DNA of 64,000 bases from NCBI RefSeq assembly GCF_000160555.1, contig NZ_GG749280.1:340390-404389 (forward strand), read 5' to 3'. Source of the DNA: Centipeda noxia ATCC 43541. GTDB lineage: Bacteria > Bacillota > Negativicutes > Selenomonadales > Selenomonadaceae. Position numbers and translations under genes: made by a program. Of the stretch, positions 45,933 to 55,151 are shown in pieces. Under the pieces are notes generated by a model. The model was given only the letters and a program-made list of their open reading frames with translations, was not told the DNA's origin and did no database searches. Numbering within the stretch: the first letter of the stretch is position 1; each line of letters opens with the position of its first letter.

Positions 45933-46913
45933 TTACAACAGAGCCGCACGCAGCTCCGCACCGCTCTTCGCCGAGAGATAGGCAGGAGCGATGTCAAGCA
46001 CCGTCTTGCAGCCTGTCACACCCTCGGCAGCGAGACGATGCGCTGCACGCGCATAGGCGGCGAGCACGCACGCCGTGAACTCGGGGTTCGAGTCAAGCTT
46101 CAGACTGAACTCGATCACATGCTTGTGCTCGCCGTTCCTGCCCGTTGCCCCGGAGCGGATGACGAATCCACCATGCGCGAGTCCTGCATGATCGCGCTGC
46201 AGCTCTTCTTCGGTGATGAAATGCACCGTCGTATCATAGTCTGCGAAGTAGTTCGGCATCGTCACGATCGCCTTCTCGACTGCGGCCTTATCCGCGCCCG
46301 CCTCGAGCACGACATAGCACTCGCGCGTATGCTTTTCGCGCGTCGAGAGCGCCGGATTCGCGCCGCTGCGCACCGCCGCAAGCGCGGCCGGGACAGGAAC
46401 GGTGTACTGCTTGGCATCCTTGACGCCCGGAATGCGGCGAATCGCATCCGAATGCCCCTGGCTGACGCCGCGTCCCCAGAACGTGTAGTCCGCGCCGTTC
46501 GTGAGAACCGCGTTCGCATAGACGCGCGCGAGCGAGAACATGCCGGGATCCCAGCCGACCGAGATCACGCCGACATGACCCGTTTCCTTTGCCGCCGCAT
46601 CCACCGCAGCGAAATGCGCAGGAATCTTTGCATGCGTGTCGAAGCTGTCCACCACATTGAACAGCTTTGCGAATGCCGGCGTCTGCTCCGGCAGATCTGT
46701 CGCCGAGCCGCCGCAGAGAATCAGAACATCGATCTTGTTCTTCCACATCTCCGCGTCATCGACAGAAACCACAGGCACATTCATGCGGGGCTTTACCGAC
46801 GCGGGAGCGCGCCGCGTGAACACGGCGACGAGCTCCATATCCTCATTTGCCTCCACGGCGTACTCCACGCCGCGGCCGAGATTGCCATAGCCAAGAATAC
46901 CAATACGAATCAT
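45933..46913 (-). CDS. ddh: meso-Diaminopimelate D-dehydrogenase
   Basis: 326 residues from ATG 46913, preceded by GGGAGGAG; six in-frame codons earlier are skipped. N-terminal NADP Rossmann motif IGILGYGNLGRGVEYAV, then LILCGGSATDLPEQTP, SVGWDPGMFSLARVYA and FWGRGVSQGHSDAIRRI, typical of Ddh. It makes meso-DAP directly from tetrahydrodipicolinate with ammonia, a one-step alternative to the DapD/E/F route, for peptidoglycan and lysine. Probably transcribed with the small upstream gene. Confidence 0.95.
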   Translation of the reverse strand: MIRIGILGYGNLGRGVEYAVEANEDMELVAVFTRRAPASVKPRMNVPVVSVDDAEMWKNKIDVLILCGGSATDLPEQTPAFAKLFNVVDSFDTHAKIPAHFAAVDAAAKETGHVGVISVGWDPGMFSLARVYANAVLTNGADYTFWGRGVSQGHSDAIRRIPGVKDAKQYTVPVPAALAAVRSGANPALSTREKHTRECYVVLEAGADKAAVEKAIVTMPNYFADYDTTVHFITEEELQRDHAGLAHGGFVIRSGATGRNGEHKHVIEFSLKLDSNPEFTACVLAAYARAAHRLAAEGVTGCKTVLDIAPAYLSAKSGAELRAALL

Positions 46914-46982
46914 AAAAACTCCTCCCGCCATCCCCCCGGACGGCGTAAAACCTTTGAGAAATTCCGCACGATGCAGCGTCTC

Positions 46983-47297
46983 TCAGTAATGCGGGTGCGC
47001 CTTCACATAGTCGACCGGCCGCGACCAGTCCACCTGGACGCCCGTCTCATTCCACAGGCGTGTCAGAGCCAGTTCAAAGCTCTCCCGATCCGCGAGCGGA
47101 GTGACGTTCTCCTTCGTAAAATCCATCAGCGTCTCGTGCGGCACCTCGACCTCATGATCCTGCGCAAGGAAATGATCCACTGCCGCGCGCCCCTTCTCAT
47201 CCGCGAGATTCACCGTCGCCGAACGGGAAGCCGCATCGTAGTCAATCCAGCCAAGAACGTCGCCGTAACTGATGGCGACGCTGTACGTATCACTCAC
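46983..47297 (-). CDS. Conserved-looking small protein of unknown function
   Basis: 104 residues from GTG 47297, with GAGG 8 bases upstream; an earlier GTG at 47306 abuts the Shine-Dalgarno sequence. The protein is soluble and acidic, starting SDTYSVAISYGDVLGWIDYD with strand-like alternation and ending in an aromatic-rich tail (VDWSRPVDYVKAHPHY). It may form a small alpha/beta fold. No family recognised. It has its own promoter and precedes ddh by 69 bases. Confidence 0.65.
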   Translation of the reverse strand: MSDTYSVAISYGDVLGWIDYDAASRSATVNLADEKGRAAVDHFLAQDHEVEVPHETLMDFTKENVTPLADRESFELALTRLWNETGVQVDWSRPVDYVKAHPHY

Positions 47298-47339
47298 TCG
47301 TATCACCTCTTTTATATCCTGCCCTTATAGGCGTTCCTT

Positions 47340-47368
47340 ATTATAAAACGATTCGCCCGCAGGCGCAA
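47340..47368 (-). promoter_or_regulatory. Promoter upstream of the small gene and ddh
   Basis: Minus-strand TTGCGC (47363-47368), 17 bases, TATAAT (47340-47345). The -10 is perfect, the -35 half-matched. Confidence 0.6.
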
Positions 47369-47395
47369 CTGCACGATGAAAATAATTCTGTATAC

Positions 47396-47426
47396 AAAAG
47401 AGGCAGCCCGGAGGCCGCCTCTTTGC
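47396..47426 (-). terminator. Terminator of the autotransporter gene
   Basis: Minus-strand GAGGCGGCC-TCCG-GGCTGCCTC followed by TTTTG, 18 bases after the stop. Confidence 0.82.
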
Positions 47427-47443
47427 ATACAGTTGATATTTCC

Positions 47444-50400
47444 TCAGAACGCCCAGTTGATCTGAACGCTGCCGGCAAGACCTCTGCGCTTGCCGGTCAT
47501 GCCCATAAGGTTCACGCCGTAGCGCACGCGTCCGTCCTGCGGAGCGAATTGATAGCCGAGCTCAAGGAGCCCCGTGCCGCCCTTGAGGCTCGGGCTCGGT
47601 GTGCTGTACCCCAGATACGTCGCCCCGGCATCGCTGCCGAACTCGTACTCGTAGGCAAGCCCCGTATAGAACTCGCTGCGGTTGCTGAACTTCTTCGTGT
47701 AACGGCTGCCGACTTTGATGCGGTGCGAGTTCACTGCATCAAAGTCGTAGGTCTCGCCCGTGTGCAGCTTCGTTGTATTGCCTCCCTGATGCGAGTAGAA
47801 GTACTTCGCATAGGTCTCAATCTTATTTCCGCCCTTCAGTTCCTTCTCCTGCCCGACGCCGATATGCGCGGCATAGTATGTGCTGCTGTTGTCGTAGCCG
47901 GTACGAATGCCGGAAACGGTGCCTGCATAGTCGCTCTTTACCCGGCCGACGCGCACGCTGCCCTCGACATAGGCACCGCTGACATTTTTCGACTTCGCCA
48001 TGACGCCCGCGCCGAAGTAGCTCATCTTTCCGTCGCCGTGCGTCCCGTCATCCAGATAGGAATCGTACGTACTTCTGCCGTACTCCAGGAGCGGACCGTA
48101 GGTGACGGTGTTGCGGCCGGCGGTCTTTTGCTTGGCAAATCCGAGGTTGAGATTCCACCCCTTCGTATCCACATGAGATCCGGAGTTCAGGCGAATCGAG
48201 GAGCCGCCCTGCGCCGCCCACATCTGGAAGCTGCTGCCGCCGGACACGGAGGCCTGCGCCCCTGCCAGCCCTGCAGAGATCGCCTCCTCCGCCGCACGGA
48301 ACCCGTTGTCGGCAAGGAAATCGATGCTGCTGTTGATCATCGCCGTGGCAGCGGCTCTCGTCTCAACGAGCGACTTCGTCTGCTCGTTGAGCTCGATATT
48401 TGTCACCTGAGCAATGAGCTCATTACTCAGATGGCTCGGATTCGTGGTATTGGCGTTCGCCTCGTTCTGCGCCTCGCGCGTAAGGAGATCGAAGTTGTAG
48501 CGGAGGCTGACACCCTGCATGCCCGTCGTGTTGTTGACGAGCGGTGTATTCGATGTAATTTCGACCGCCCTGCTGTCGCCGGCATCCACCTTATATGCCT
48601 TCATCAGGCTGACCGTGTCGCCGACGCTGAGTGTCGGACGACCGCCTGCAAGCTGAACGCCGACATTGACATTGGTCAGATCTTTTTTGCCGTCCGTCAG
48701 ATACGCGGCATCCGTCAGACGAAGCATCGTCGCCGCGGCTGGATCTGCCGTCGTGCCTTCCGGGATGTAAAAATGGAGATTCTGTACGCCCGTGAAGTCC
48801 GCCGCCCTCGTTCCGCGGTCACGAACGGCAAGGGTGTTGCCTACGCCGTTTGCGACCTTTTCGTTTGCGTTGTTCTTTGCCGCGCCGCCGTAGATCGTTC
48901 CGCTGATGTGCGTCCCGTAGAGATTGATCGTGTTGCCGTTCGTCACACGAGCATCGGCCGCCGGCACTGTATCGCTGTACCCGCCGATGACATCGCCGCC
49001 GACATCTGCGCCGCGGAGTGTGACCGTATTACGTGCAGCATCGCCGGTACCCTTCGTATAGCCGCCGTAAACAGTTCCGCCGACGCTTCCGCCCTCAACC
49101 AGAACACTGTTGCCTTCGACAGCGGCATCGCTTCGCGTGCTGTCAATGTAGCCGCCCATCAGATCATGAACGGTCTCGCCGCGCAAGAACCGCAGCGTAT
49201 TGCCGCGCACGACGCCGGCGCCCTTGGTGTAGCCGCCGTAGGCAGAATCAAGGTGACCCGGGGTTGCATTCGTGACATTCACATGAACCATGTTGCCCAC
49301 AGCGCCGCCCTGCGCACCGCCGGTATAGCCGCCGTACGCCTTTAGGCTGTTTGTGCCGGTCGCAACGCCCGTGATGCTGAGCGTATTGTTTTCGGTCGTA
49401 TGGCCGATGTGCCGACCGTTGACTTGCTTCGTATCGTCATACGCAGAATATCCGCCGTAGACCTCAGCGGGCGATGTTGATCCGTCATGCGTTACTGTGC
49501 CGTCCTTGTAGCGGTTCAGCTCAAGCAGCACAGCGTTCGCATCAACATCCGCACCATTCTTTACGGCAGATGAATTCACATGCAGCTTCTTCTCGTAGAC
49601 ACGGTCAACATCCGCATAGACCGTCTCCGTATAGCCGCTGAAGCGAAGATTGTTCGGGCGCTGCGGCGGCGGTCCCGGGACCAGCGTCTGCAGCAGCGTA
49701 AACGTGTTCCTGCCCTGGATGCCGGCGTCGATCTGCGCGGAGAGCCCCGCTGTATCGGCGGTGAGGTTCTCCCACTTCATACGGACTTGATCGCCAGAAT
49801 CTGTGACCGTGCCGAAGCCGCCCTCATCGGAGAGGGTCAGCATGGTGCGGCCGTCTTTAAAGCTGTCCGCCAACGTAAAGTTCAGCTTCTCGAAGTTGCG
49901 AATGCTGCTGGCCCTGATATCGGTCGCCGCAACATGCAGCGTATTGCCGGCAATCCTGTCGCTGTCATTGGCAAGGATCAGCTCACGGCTGTTCGCGGTA
50001 TCATAATAACTCGTTCCATAGACCGCAGCCCCGGCGATATTCGGCCCCGCAGAACTGTTCCCCGCGCCGAGCGTGACGACATTGCCGCGCGAGTTCTGCG
50101 CCGCATCATAGGAGCGTCCGCCGGCAATCTGTCCGCTGACCGTTCCTCCGGCAACCGTGACATGATTCTCCGATGCCGTCCCCTGCGTCGCTGCAGCGGC
50201 AGATCCGCCGTAGACATTCACGACTGTACCGCCATAGACGAGGGCGCTGTTGCCATTCGCCGCACCGCCCGCCATTCCTCCATAGACCGTGCCGACCTGT
50301 CCGTTGTAGACATGGACCTCATTGCCATTCGCCGCACCGCTTGCCGCTGCGGTATAGCCACCGTAGACGTTCGTAATCTGCCCCTGCTGGACAGGGCTGG

Positions 50401-52537
50401 AGGGATTGACGTTTGTGCTGTAAATAAGGACGTGGTTATTTTTCGAATGCGCCGCGCCATTGGTCTTTCCGCCGTAAACGGCATTGAGGTTCGCTGCCGG
50501 GACCCCCGTCACCGCGAGTGTATTCTCCTCAGTGTCGCTGCCGTCCATGTAAGAAATGCCGCCGGAGACTTCGTTCGTGTCTGCAGGATTCGTTCCGTTA
50601 TACGCCCATGTGTTGTTCTTGAACTTCGCATAGATCAGGAGCACCTCCTGCGCCTCGCGCGCCGCCGTGTCCGTCTCCAATACATATTCTGTATCGCTTG
50701 TGCTGTTGTTGCGCCGCACAGAAGCCGTCTTAAACTTCAGCGCGCCCGCCGCGTCGCCGCGGACGAGCGTAATCCTGCCGCCGGGGTTTCTTCCTTGGAG
50801 ATCCGGCAGATTCTCAACCGTCAGCTTATTCCAGTCGATCTCCCTGCCGAATCCGCCGCGCCCTATCGTCAGCATGGTCGACTGATCGGTAATCAAAGGG
50901 TTCAGCTGGAATGTGTAGTTGTCAAAATTTTGAACGCTTTTGACCGCAATATTCTTCGCCCGAACGTTCAGCGTGTTGCCGTTCTCTGCATTGGCGGCAG
51001 CGTTGTCGCCGTAGATGTTCGCATGGACGAGATCCGCGGCATATGTACCGTCGGCACCGCCAAGCGTGACTGTATTCGCTCTCGCTGTGCCGTTCGCCGC
51101 ATAACCGCCGTAAACACTGCCGTCGGTTACCGAATTGCCGATTGTTCCGCCCGTAATGGTGACGGCATTGCCCTCTACGGCGCCGCTTCCTGCGCTGTAT
51201 CCGCCGTAGACATTATTGACCGTGCCGCCTGCAATCGTGATGACATTGCCCATGCCGTCCGCCGCACCGCCGACGGTTCCGGCATTCGCCGCGTTCATGA
51301 TCGCACCGCCGTATGCCGATGCGATGGCGTGCACGGTATTCGGCGGAGCCGGCTCGTCAGTGCCTGTGATTGTCAGATGATTTTTCGTGACATCGCCGCC
51401 CGCCCCCTCATTCTTTCCGCCGAATGCAGCGGCAAGATCAGTGGCGAGGCCCGTCACCGTCAGCGCATTGTCCGTCGTCGTATGACCGGTACGGGAAAGT
51501 CCGCCGTAAAGTTCACTGACTGCCGCTGCTCTTCCGTCGTGAGTCACGCGGCTCCCGTTGAAGCGGTTGTAGTTCAGCAGCAGCGCATTTACTGTATTCA
51601 TACCGCTGTCTGTGCGCAGTTCCAGCTCATGCGTCAGCGTTGCGGCAAGCTCACGCACGGATGCGTCGAACTTCAGCTGTGTCGCCGCCTGCCCCTGAAG
51701 AAGAGTAACGCTCCCTCTCCCATGCTGATCAATCGAGCCGATTTTGATATTCTCCAGCGAAACGCCGTTTCCTGCCGGATCGAACGCTCCTGCATTGACA
51801 ACCTGGAGCATGGTATCACCGGCGCCGATCGCATCGCCGAGGTTAAAGCGATACGTGTCGAACCGATCGACGGATTTCACCGCGGCCCCCTTGGCATTGA
51901 CCGCAAGAATATTGCCTGATGCACTGCCGCCGGTCTCAGCGCCGCGAAGATCGGCGTCGGTGAGCGCCGCAGCCGAAAGGTCGCGGTGACTCTCATCCCC
52001 CAGATGAATGGTATTGCCGCTGACGGCGCCCATGCCGGCCGATGCACCCGCCGTAATGTGTCCGTGCACAGTGCCGCCCGTAACAGTAACGGCATTGTTC
52101 TGAACCCTGCCCGCACCGGCCGTATATCCGCCGTAGACATTCGTCATGTGCCCGCCGACAATGCGGACAGCATTGCCCGTCACCGAGCCGGTGTCGCTCC
52201 TGCCGCCGTAAACGGCTTTTCCGGGATCAAGGGCAATCATGCTCCGGATCGTAACGGTATTGTTCGCCGTATCCCCCGCAGCTGCATATCCGCCGACAAC
52301 ATCCCCGTTGATGGCAGGACCCGCAGCGCCGGTTTCGCCGATCGTTACGTTATTGCCGTCCTTTCTTCCCGTTTCTGCAGTGCCGTTAATCCCCGCTCCA
52401 TGCGCCGTGTCCGTTGACGGAATCGTCACATCGCTTGCATAGGCTGCCGAGGCATCCATGAACACGCCGCTCCCGGCGGACAAGCCCAAGGCCACATAGA
52501 GTGCCAGCCGACGCCGGCCCTTCAATCCGTTGAACAT
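47444..52537 (-). CDS. Autotransporter (type Va) adhesin with modular beta-helix passenger
   Basis: 1697 residues from ATG 52537 (AGGAG nearby). Signal peptide to ~35 (...GLSAGSGVFMDASAAYA). The passenger consists of repeating strands of the form VYGGYTAG...GNAVTVTGG, and appears as four diverged ~300-370-residue modules. Each later module begins near VLL-x-YN/AKF/NRY (~316, ~632, ~1002), and modules close with NTL-x-V... plus an (F)DxYxFxL strand. C-terminal residues ~1436-1697 form the 12-strand barrel (MWAAQGG, YGPLLEYGRSTYDSYLDDG, GLAYEYEFG), ending in the aromatic residue of INWAF as required for outer-membrane insertion. No protease catalytic triad is evident. Likely surface adhesion or biofilm factor. 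Confidence 0.92.
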   Translation of the reverse strand: MFNGLKGRRRLALYVALGLSAGSGVFMDASAAYASDVTIPSTDTAHGAGINGTAETGRKDGNNVTIGETGAAGPAINGDVVGGYAAAGDTANNTVTIRSMIALDPGKAVYGGRSDTGSVTGNAVRIVGGHMTNVYGGYTAGAGRVQNNAVTVTGGTVHGHITAGASAGMGAVSGNTIHLGDESHRDLSAAALTDADLRGAETGGSASGNILAVNAKGAAVKSVDRFDTYRFNLGDAIGAGDTMLQVVNAGAFDPAGNGVSLENIKIGSIDQHGRGSVTLLQGQAATQLKFDASVRELAATLTHELELRTDSGMNTVNALLLNYNRFNGSRVTHDGRAAAVSELYGGLSRTGHTTTDNALTVTGLATDLAAAFGGKNEGAGGDVTKNHLTITGTDEPAPPNTVHAIASAYGGAIMNAANAGTVGGAADGMGNVITIAGGTVNNVYGGYSAGSGAVEGNAVTITGGTIGNSVTDGSVYGGYAANGTARANTVTLGGADGTYAADLVHANIYGDNAAANAENGNTLNVRAKNIAVKSVQNFDNYTFQLNPLITDQSTMLTIGRGGFGREIDWNKLTVENLPDLQGRNPGGRITLVRGDAAGALKFKTASVRRNNSTSDTEYVLETDTAAREAQEVLLIYAKFKNNTWAYNGTNPADTNEVSGGISYMDGSDTEENTLAVTGVPAANLNAVYGGKTNGAAHSKNNHVLIYSTNVNPSSPVQQGQITNVYGGYTAAASGAANGNEVHVYNGQVGTVYGGMAGGAANGNSALVYGGTVVNVYGGSAAAATQGTASENHVTVAGGTVSGQIAGGRSYDAAQNSRGNVVTLGAGNSSAGPNIAGAAVYGTSYYDTANSRELILANDSDRIAGNTLHVAATDIRASSIRNFEKLNFTLADSFKDGRTMLTLSDEGGFGTVTDSGDQVRMKWENLTADTAGLSAQIDAGIQGRNTFTLLQTLVPGPPPQRPNNLRFSGYTETVYADVDRVYEKKLHVNSSAVKNGADVDANAVLLELNRYKDGTVTHDGSTSPAEVYGGYSAYDDTKQVNGRHIGHTTENNTLSITGVATGTNSLKAYGGYTGGAQGGAVGNMVHVNVTNATPGHLDSAYGGYTKGAGVVRGNTLRFLRGETVHDLMGGYIDSTRSDAAVEGNSVLVEGGSVGGTVYGGYTKGTGDAARNTVTLRGADVGGDVIGGYSDTVPAADARVTNGNTINLYGTHISGTIYGGAAKNNANEKVANGVGNTLAVRDRGTRAADFTGVQNLHFYIPEGTTADPAAATMLRLTDAAYLTDGKKDLTNVNVGVQLAGGRPTLSVGDTVSLMKAYKVDAGDSRAVEITSNTPLVNNTTGMQGVSLRYNFDLLTREAQNEANANTTNPSHLSNELIAQVTNIELNEQTKSLVETRAAATAMINSSIDFLADNGFRAAEEAISAGLAGAQASVSGGSSFQMWAAQGGSSIRLNSGSHVDTKGWNLNLGFAKQKTAGRNTVTYGPLLEYGRSTYDSYLDDGTHGDGKMSYFGAGVMAKSKNVSGAYVEGSVRVGRVKSDYAGTVSGIRTGYDNSSTYYAAHIGVGQEKELKGGNKIETYAKYFYSHQGGNTTKLHTGETYDFDAVNSHRIKVGSRYTKKFSNRSEFYTGLAYEYEFGSDAGATYLGYSTPSPSLKGGTGLLELGYQFAPQDGRVRYGVNLMGMTGKRRGLAGSVQINWAF

Positions 52538-52634
52538 ATCTCCTATCCCCTCTCATACAAGAACCCCTTCACAGCAGCGGAATGATACACACCTTTCGGC
52601 TATGTATAAAAGAAGCATTGTATATCTATTTATC

Positions 52635-52663
52635 ATGATACATGAGCGTTTTCATCGTGTCAA
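52635..52663 (-). promoter_or_regulatory. Promoter of the autotransporter gene
   Basis: Minus-strand TTGACA (52658-52663), 17 bases, TATCAT (52635-52640), about 98 bases before the ATG. The surrounding 52600-52780 is markedly AT-rich, unlike the rest of the window. The 315-base gap 52538-52852 holds this, the promoter for the next gene and nothing else I recognise. Confidence 0.82.
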
Positions 52664-52794
52664 CACGATTTCTAATTGTATTCTTTTCACAATATTTATT
52701 TATCACAGCAAATCAACATTTCTCCTAATCTGTATACAGTTTTCATTTTATATGCTTAACTATATTTTATGGGCGCGTGCATTTTCGATTCCTC

Positions 52795-52823
52795 TGGACA
52801 TCCATGCGCACGGCGCTTATAAT
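52795..52823 (+). promoter_or_regulatory. Promoter of the thioesterase gene
   Basis: TGGACA (52795-52800), 17 bases, TATAAT (52818-52823), 29 bases before the ATG. Confidence 0.8.
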
Positions 52824-52852
52824 GATGACAGATCAAAAAAGGAGCGGATCAC

Positions 52853-53251
52853 ATGGACTTTACAAGCAGTATCGCCGTCGGCATGACGCACGAGGCGCAC
52901 GGGAAAGTAACCGAAGAGAATACCGCAGCGACGGTTGGAAGCGGGTCTCTCGCGGTGTATGCGACACCTGCCATGGCGGCCCTGATGGAACGCGCGGCCG
53001 CAGAGCTCTGCCAGCGCGAATGCCCCGACGGCTGGACGACGGTCGGTACGGAACTCCACATCAAGCACCGCGCAGCGACGCCGGTTGGTCTCGCCGTGCG
53101 CGCTGTCGCCGAGGTAACGGCAGTTGACGGACGCGCCGTCGCGCTGAGCGTAACGGCGTACGACGAGCGCGAGGAGATTGGTTCCGGCACGCACACACGC
53201 TTCGCTGTCACATCCGATACGTTTATGGCAAAGGCAGAGGGGAAACGATAA
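52853..53251 (+). CDS. Hot-dog thioesterase (FlK-like family)
   Basis: 132 residues from ATG 52853, AAGGAG upstream. Pattern: VTEENTAATVGSGSLAVYATPAMAALMERAA, a GTELHIKHRAATPVG strand run and VTAYDEREEIGSGTHTRF, as in fluoroacetyl-CoA thioesterase-like hot-dog proteins. These hydrolyse short acyl-CoAs or related thioesters; the true substrate is unknown. Monocistronic, with a strong promoter and terminator. Confidence 0.85.
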   Translation: MDFTSSIAVGMTHEAHGKVTEENTAATVGSGSLAVYATPAMAALMERAAAELCQRECPDGWTTVGTELHIKHRAATPVGLAVRAVAEVTAVDGRAVALSVTAYDEREEIGSGTHTRFAVTSDTFMAKAEGKR

Positions 53252-53266
53252 CACCGTTCATAGACA

Positions 53267-53323
53267 CAAAACGGGACCGATGTACAGAGGTCGATTTTGA
53301 CTTTGTACATCGGTCCCGTTTTC
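53267..53323. terminator. Bidirectional terminator (thioesterase / trmN6)
   Basis: Arms 53271-53286 and 53304-53319 (ACGGGACCGATGTACA / TGTACATCGGTCCCGT) are perfectly complementary, flanked by AAAA and TTTT. Confidence 0.9.
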
Positions 53324-53340
53324 TCGTTGCTTCCGGTTCT

Positions 53341-54087
53341 TTAGATACTGCCGCCGTAAATCTCACGGATCTCAGCGGTGTAGTTCCCCTCTGCGTCGCG
53401 CACGATGAGCGCGGGCTCGTGACGCATTCCTGCAAGAGCTGCGCCCTTCACTGCCTCGAGGAGGAGAAGATTCGGCGCCTTGTCCGCGCGCGGCTGTACC
53501 ATACGCAGTCGTTTGACGGCGAGTTCCTCGGCCGTGAGCGCGAGCACAAGCTCTCCGAGCCGCTCGGGGAGATGAACCATCGCGAGCCTTCCCCCATGCC
53601 GCAGGGCATATGCCGCCGCACGCACGGTATCGGCAAGCGTCGCCGTGATCTCGTGCCGCGCTGTCGCACGTCCGTCTCCTATGCTGACAGCACCGCTTGC
53701 AACAGGGCGATAGGGCGGGTTCGCAAAGACGAGGTCGAATACCGCACATGCAAAAAGTGCGGAAGGGTCGCGATAATCGCCCTCCCGCACCGTAATTTTC
53801 TCCGAAAGGCCGTTCAGCTGTACGTTCCGTGCAGCGAGCGCCGCCTGCACGGGATTCAGCTCAACCGCTGTGATCTGCGCAGCTCCGTCCGCAGCGAGAA
53901 GGGGAATGACCCCCGTGCCCGTGCCGAGATCAAGGATATGCTCCCGTCCTGTGAGCCGCGGGAAATGCGCAAGCAGTACGGCGTCCATCGAAAAACAGAA
54001 TTCGTCGGTCCGCTGGATGATCCGGCGCCCGCCTGTACACAGATCATCGATCCGTTCATTTGGCCGCAGAGCCTCCGCGTCACTCAT
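53341..54087 (-). CDS. tRNA1(Val) (adenine-37-N6)-methyltransferase family (TrmN6/YabB)
   Basis: 248 residues from ATG 54087, overlapping the ricT stop by 8 bases; the longer frame is noise within ricT. Begins near ERIDDLCTGGRRIIQRTDEFCFSMDAVLL, as in YabB/YfiC proteins (split here by family strands). SAM motif LDLGTGTGVIPLL, and the adenine-N6 catalytic motif FANPPYRP. It should methylate an adenine of a tRNA or other RNA. In B. subtilis the order yaaR-holB-ricT-...-yabB is conserved, which supports the assignment. Confidence 0.88.
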   Translation of the reverse strand: MSDAEALRPNERIDDLCTGGRRIIQRTDEFCFSMDAVLLAHFPRLTGREHILDLGTGTGVIPLLAADGAAQITAVELNPVQAALAARNVQLNGLSEKITVREGDYRDPSALFACAVFDLVFANPPYRPVASGAVSIGDGRATARHEITATLADTVRAAAYALRHGGRLAMVHLPERLGELVLALTAEELAVKRLRMVQPRADKAPNLLLLEAVKGAALAGMRHEPALIVRDAEGNYTAEIREIYGGSI

Positions 54088-55123
54088 AGACTTCGTCGCT
54101 GTGCTGCGGGCGCGGCGTGCGCCGCGGCTTCCGCTTCGGATTCTGCGCGCGGCGATTGCCGTCCGATGCCCGCTCGCTCCGGTCACGCCGATGTTTGGCG
54201 CCGGAACGGCGCTCGCGCGGTTCTCTCTGTTCTTTCGGGAGCGTATGCTGCGCGCTCGCCTGCAGCCGATGCGGGCATGCGCAGCCGCCCGCTCCCTCCG
54301 CGGCATCCGCCTTGGCAATGTCGTCCCACGAGGCAACCACCGTTTTCCCGTCATCCATGAGGATGGTCGCCATATGACGCTGCTCGTTCAGCGCGACAAT
54401 GCGCCCCTCGCCGCTCTCTGCGACGACGCGGTCATTCTGCACGGGGGTGTATTCTTCTTTCTTCTCCTTCATGCAGCCGCCGCATCCGTAGCCGTCGTTC
54501 TCATATTTCAGGCAGCACATGAGGCGCCCGCAGATGCCCGAAATCTTTGTCGGGTTGAGCGAGAGGTTCTGCTCCTTTGCCATGCGGATGGAGACGGGAA
54601 CAAAGTCGCCGAGGAAGGTCGCACAGCAGAGCGGCCGCCCGCAGCATCCCATGCCGCCCATCATCTTCGCCTCGTCGCGCACGCCGATCTGACGCAGCTC
54701 GATGCGCGTGCGGAATACGCCCGCAAGCTCGCGAACGAGTTGACGAAAGTCTACGCGCCCATCCGCGGTGAAGTAAAACGTCATCTTCGAGAGATCGAAC
54801 GTCAGCTCAACGTCAACGAGTTTCATCTTGAGCCCGAGCTCTTTGATCTTCTCCTCGCAGACCGTACGCGCTTCGCGCTCACGCGTCCGATTCTCATCGA
54901 TGCGCGCAAGATCGGATGCGTCGGCAATACGGTGCACGATGCGCAGATTCGGCGGCACGGATTCATCCGGCACCTCGCGCGGGCCCGTCACCACCTTGCC
55001 GCACTCCATGCCGCGCGCCGTCTCCACGATGACATGGTCGCCCTCGGCGACAGCCAGCGATCCCTGGCCGAATGAGTATATCTTGCCCGCCGATTTAAAG
55101 CGGACACCAACAATCGTTTGCAA
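54080..55123 (-). CDS. ricT: RicT (YaaT) PSP1-domain regulator
   Basis: 347 residues from TTG 55123 (GAGGAGG 5 bases upstream), giving the family N terminus MQTIVGVRFKSAGKIYSFG; the frame is open 9 codons further. PSP1 domain with FYFTADGRVDFRQLVREL, RIELRQIGVRDEAKMMGG, and Fe-S-type cysteines in GCCGRPLCC, GICGRLMCC and YGCGGC. In Bacillus it acts with RicA/RicF in RNase Y-dependent mRNA maturation. Odd: residues ~290-347 are an Arg/Lys/Pro-rich tail (RRSGAKHRRDRSERA) not present in B. subtilis YaaT, perhaps for RNA contact. Confidence 0.94.
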   Translation of the reverse strand: MQTIVGVRFKSAGKIYSFGQGSLAVAEGDHVIVETARGMECGKVVTGPREVPDESVPPNLRIVHRIADASDLARIDENRTREREARTVCEEKIKELGLKMKLVDVELTFDLSKMTFYFTADGRVDFRQLVRELAGVFRTRIELRQIGVRDEAKMMGGMGCCGRPLCCATFLGDFVPVSIRMAKEQNLSLNPTKISGICGRLMCCLKYENDGYGCGGCMKEKKEEYTPVQNDRVVAESGEGRIVALNEQRHMATILMDDGKTVVASWDDIAKADAAEGAGGCACPHRLQASAQHTLPKEQREPRERRSGAKHRRDRSERASDGNRRAQNPKRKPRRTPRPQHSDEVYE

Positions 55124-55151
55124 AACTTCCTCCTCGATATATATAAACAAT

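Noticed and set aside
45180..51919. Plus-strand frames of 640-779 codons opposite ddh and the autotransporter
   Set aside because: Same antisense effect; coding evidence (signal peptide, barrel, Shine-Dalgarno sequences) lies on the minus strand.
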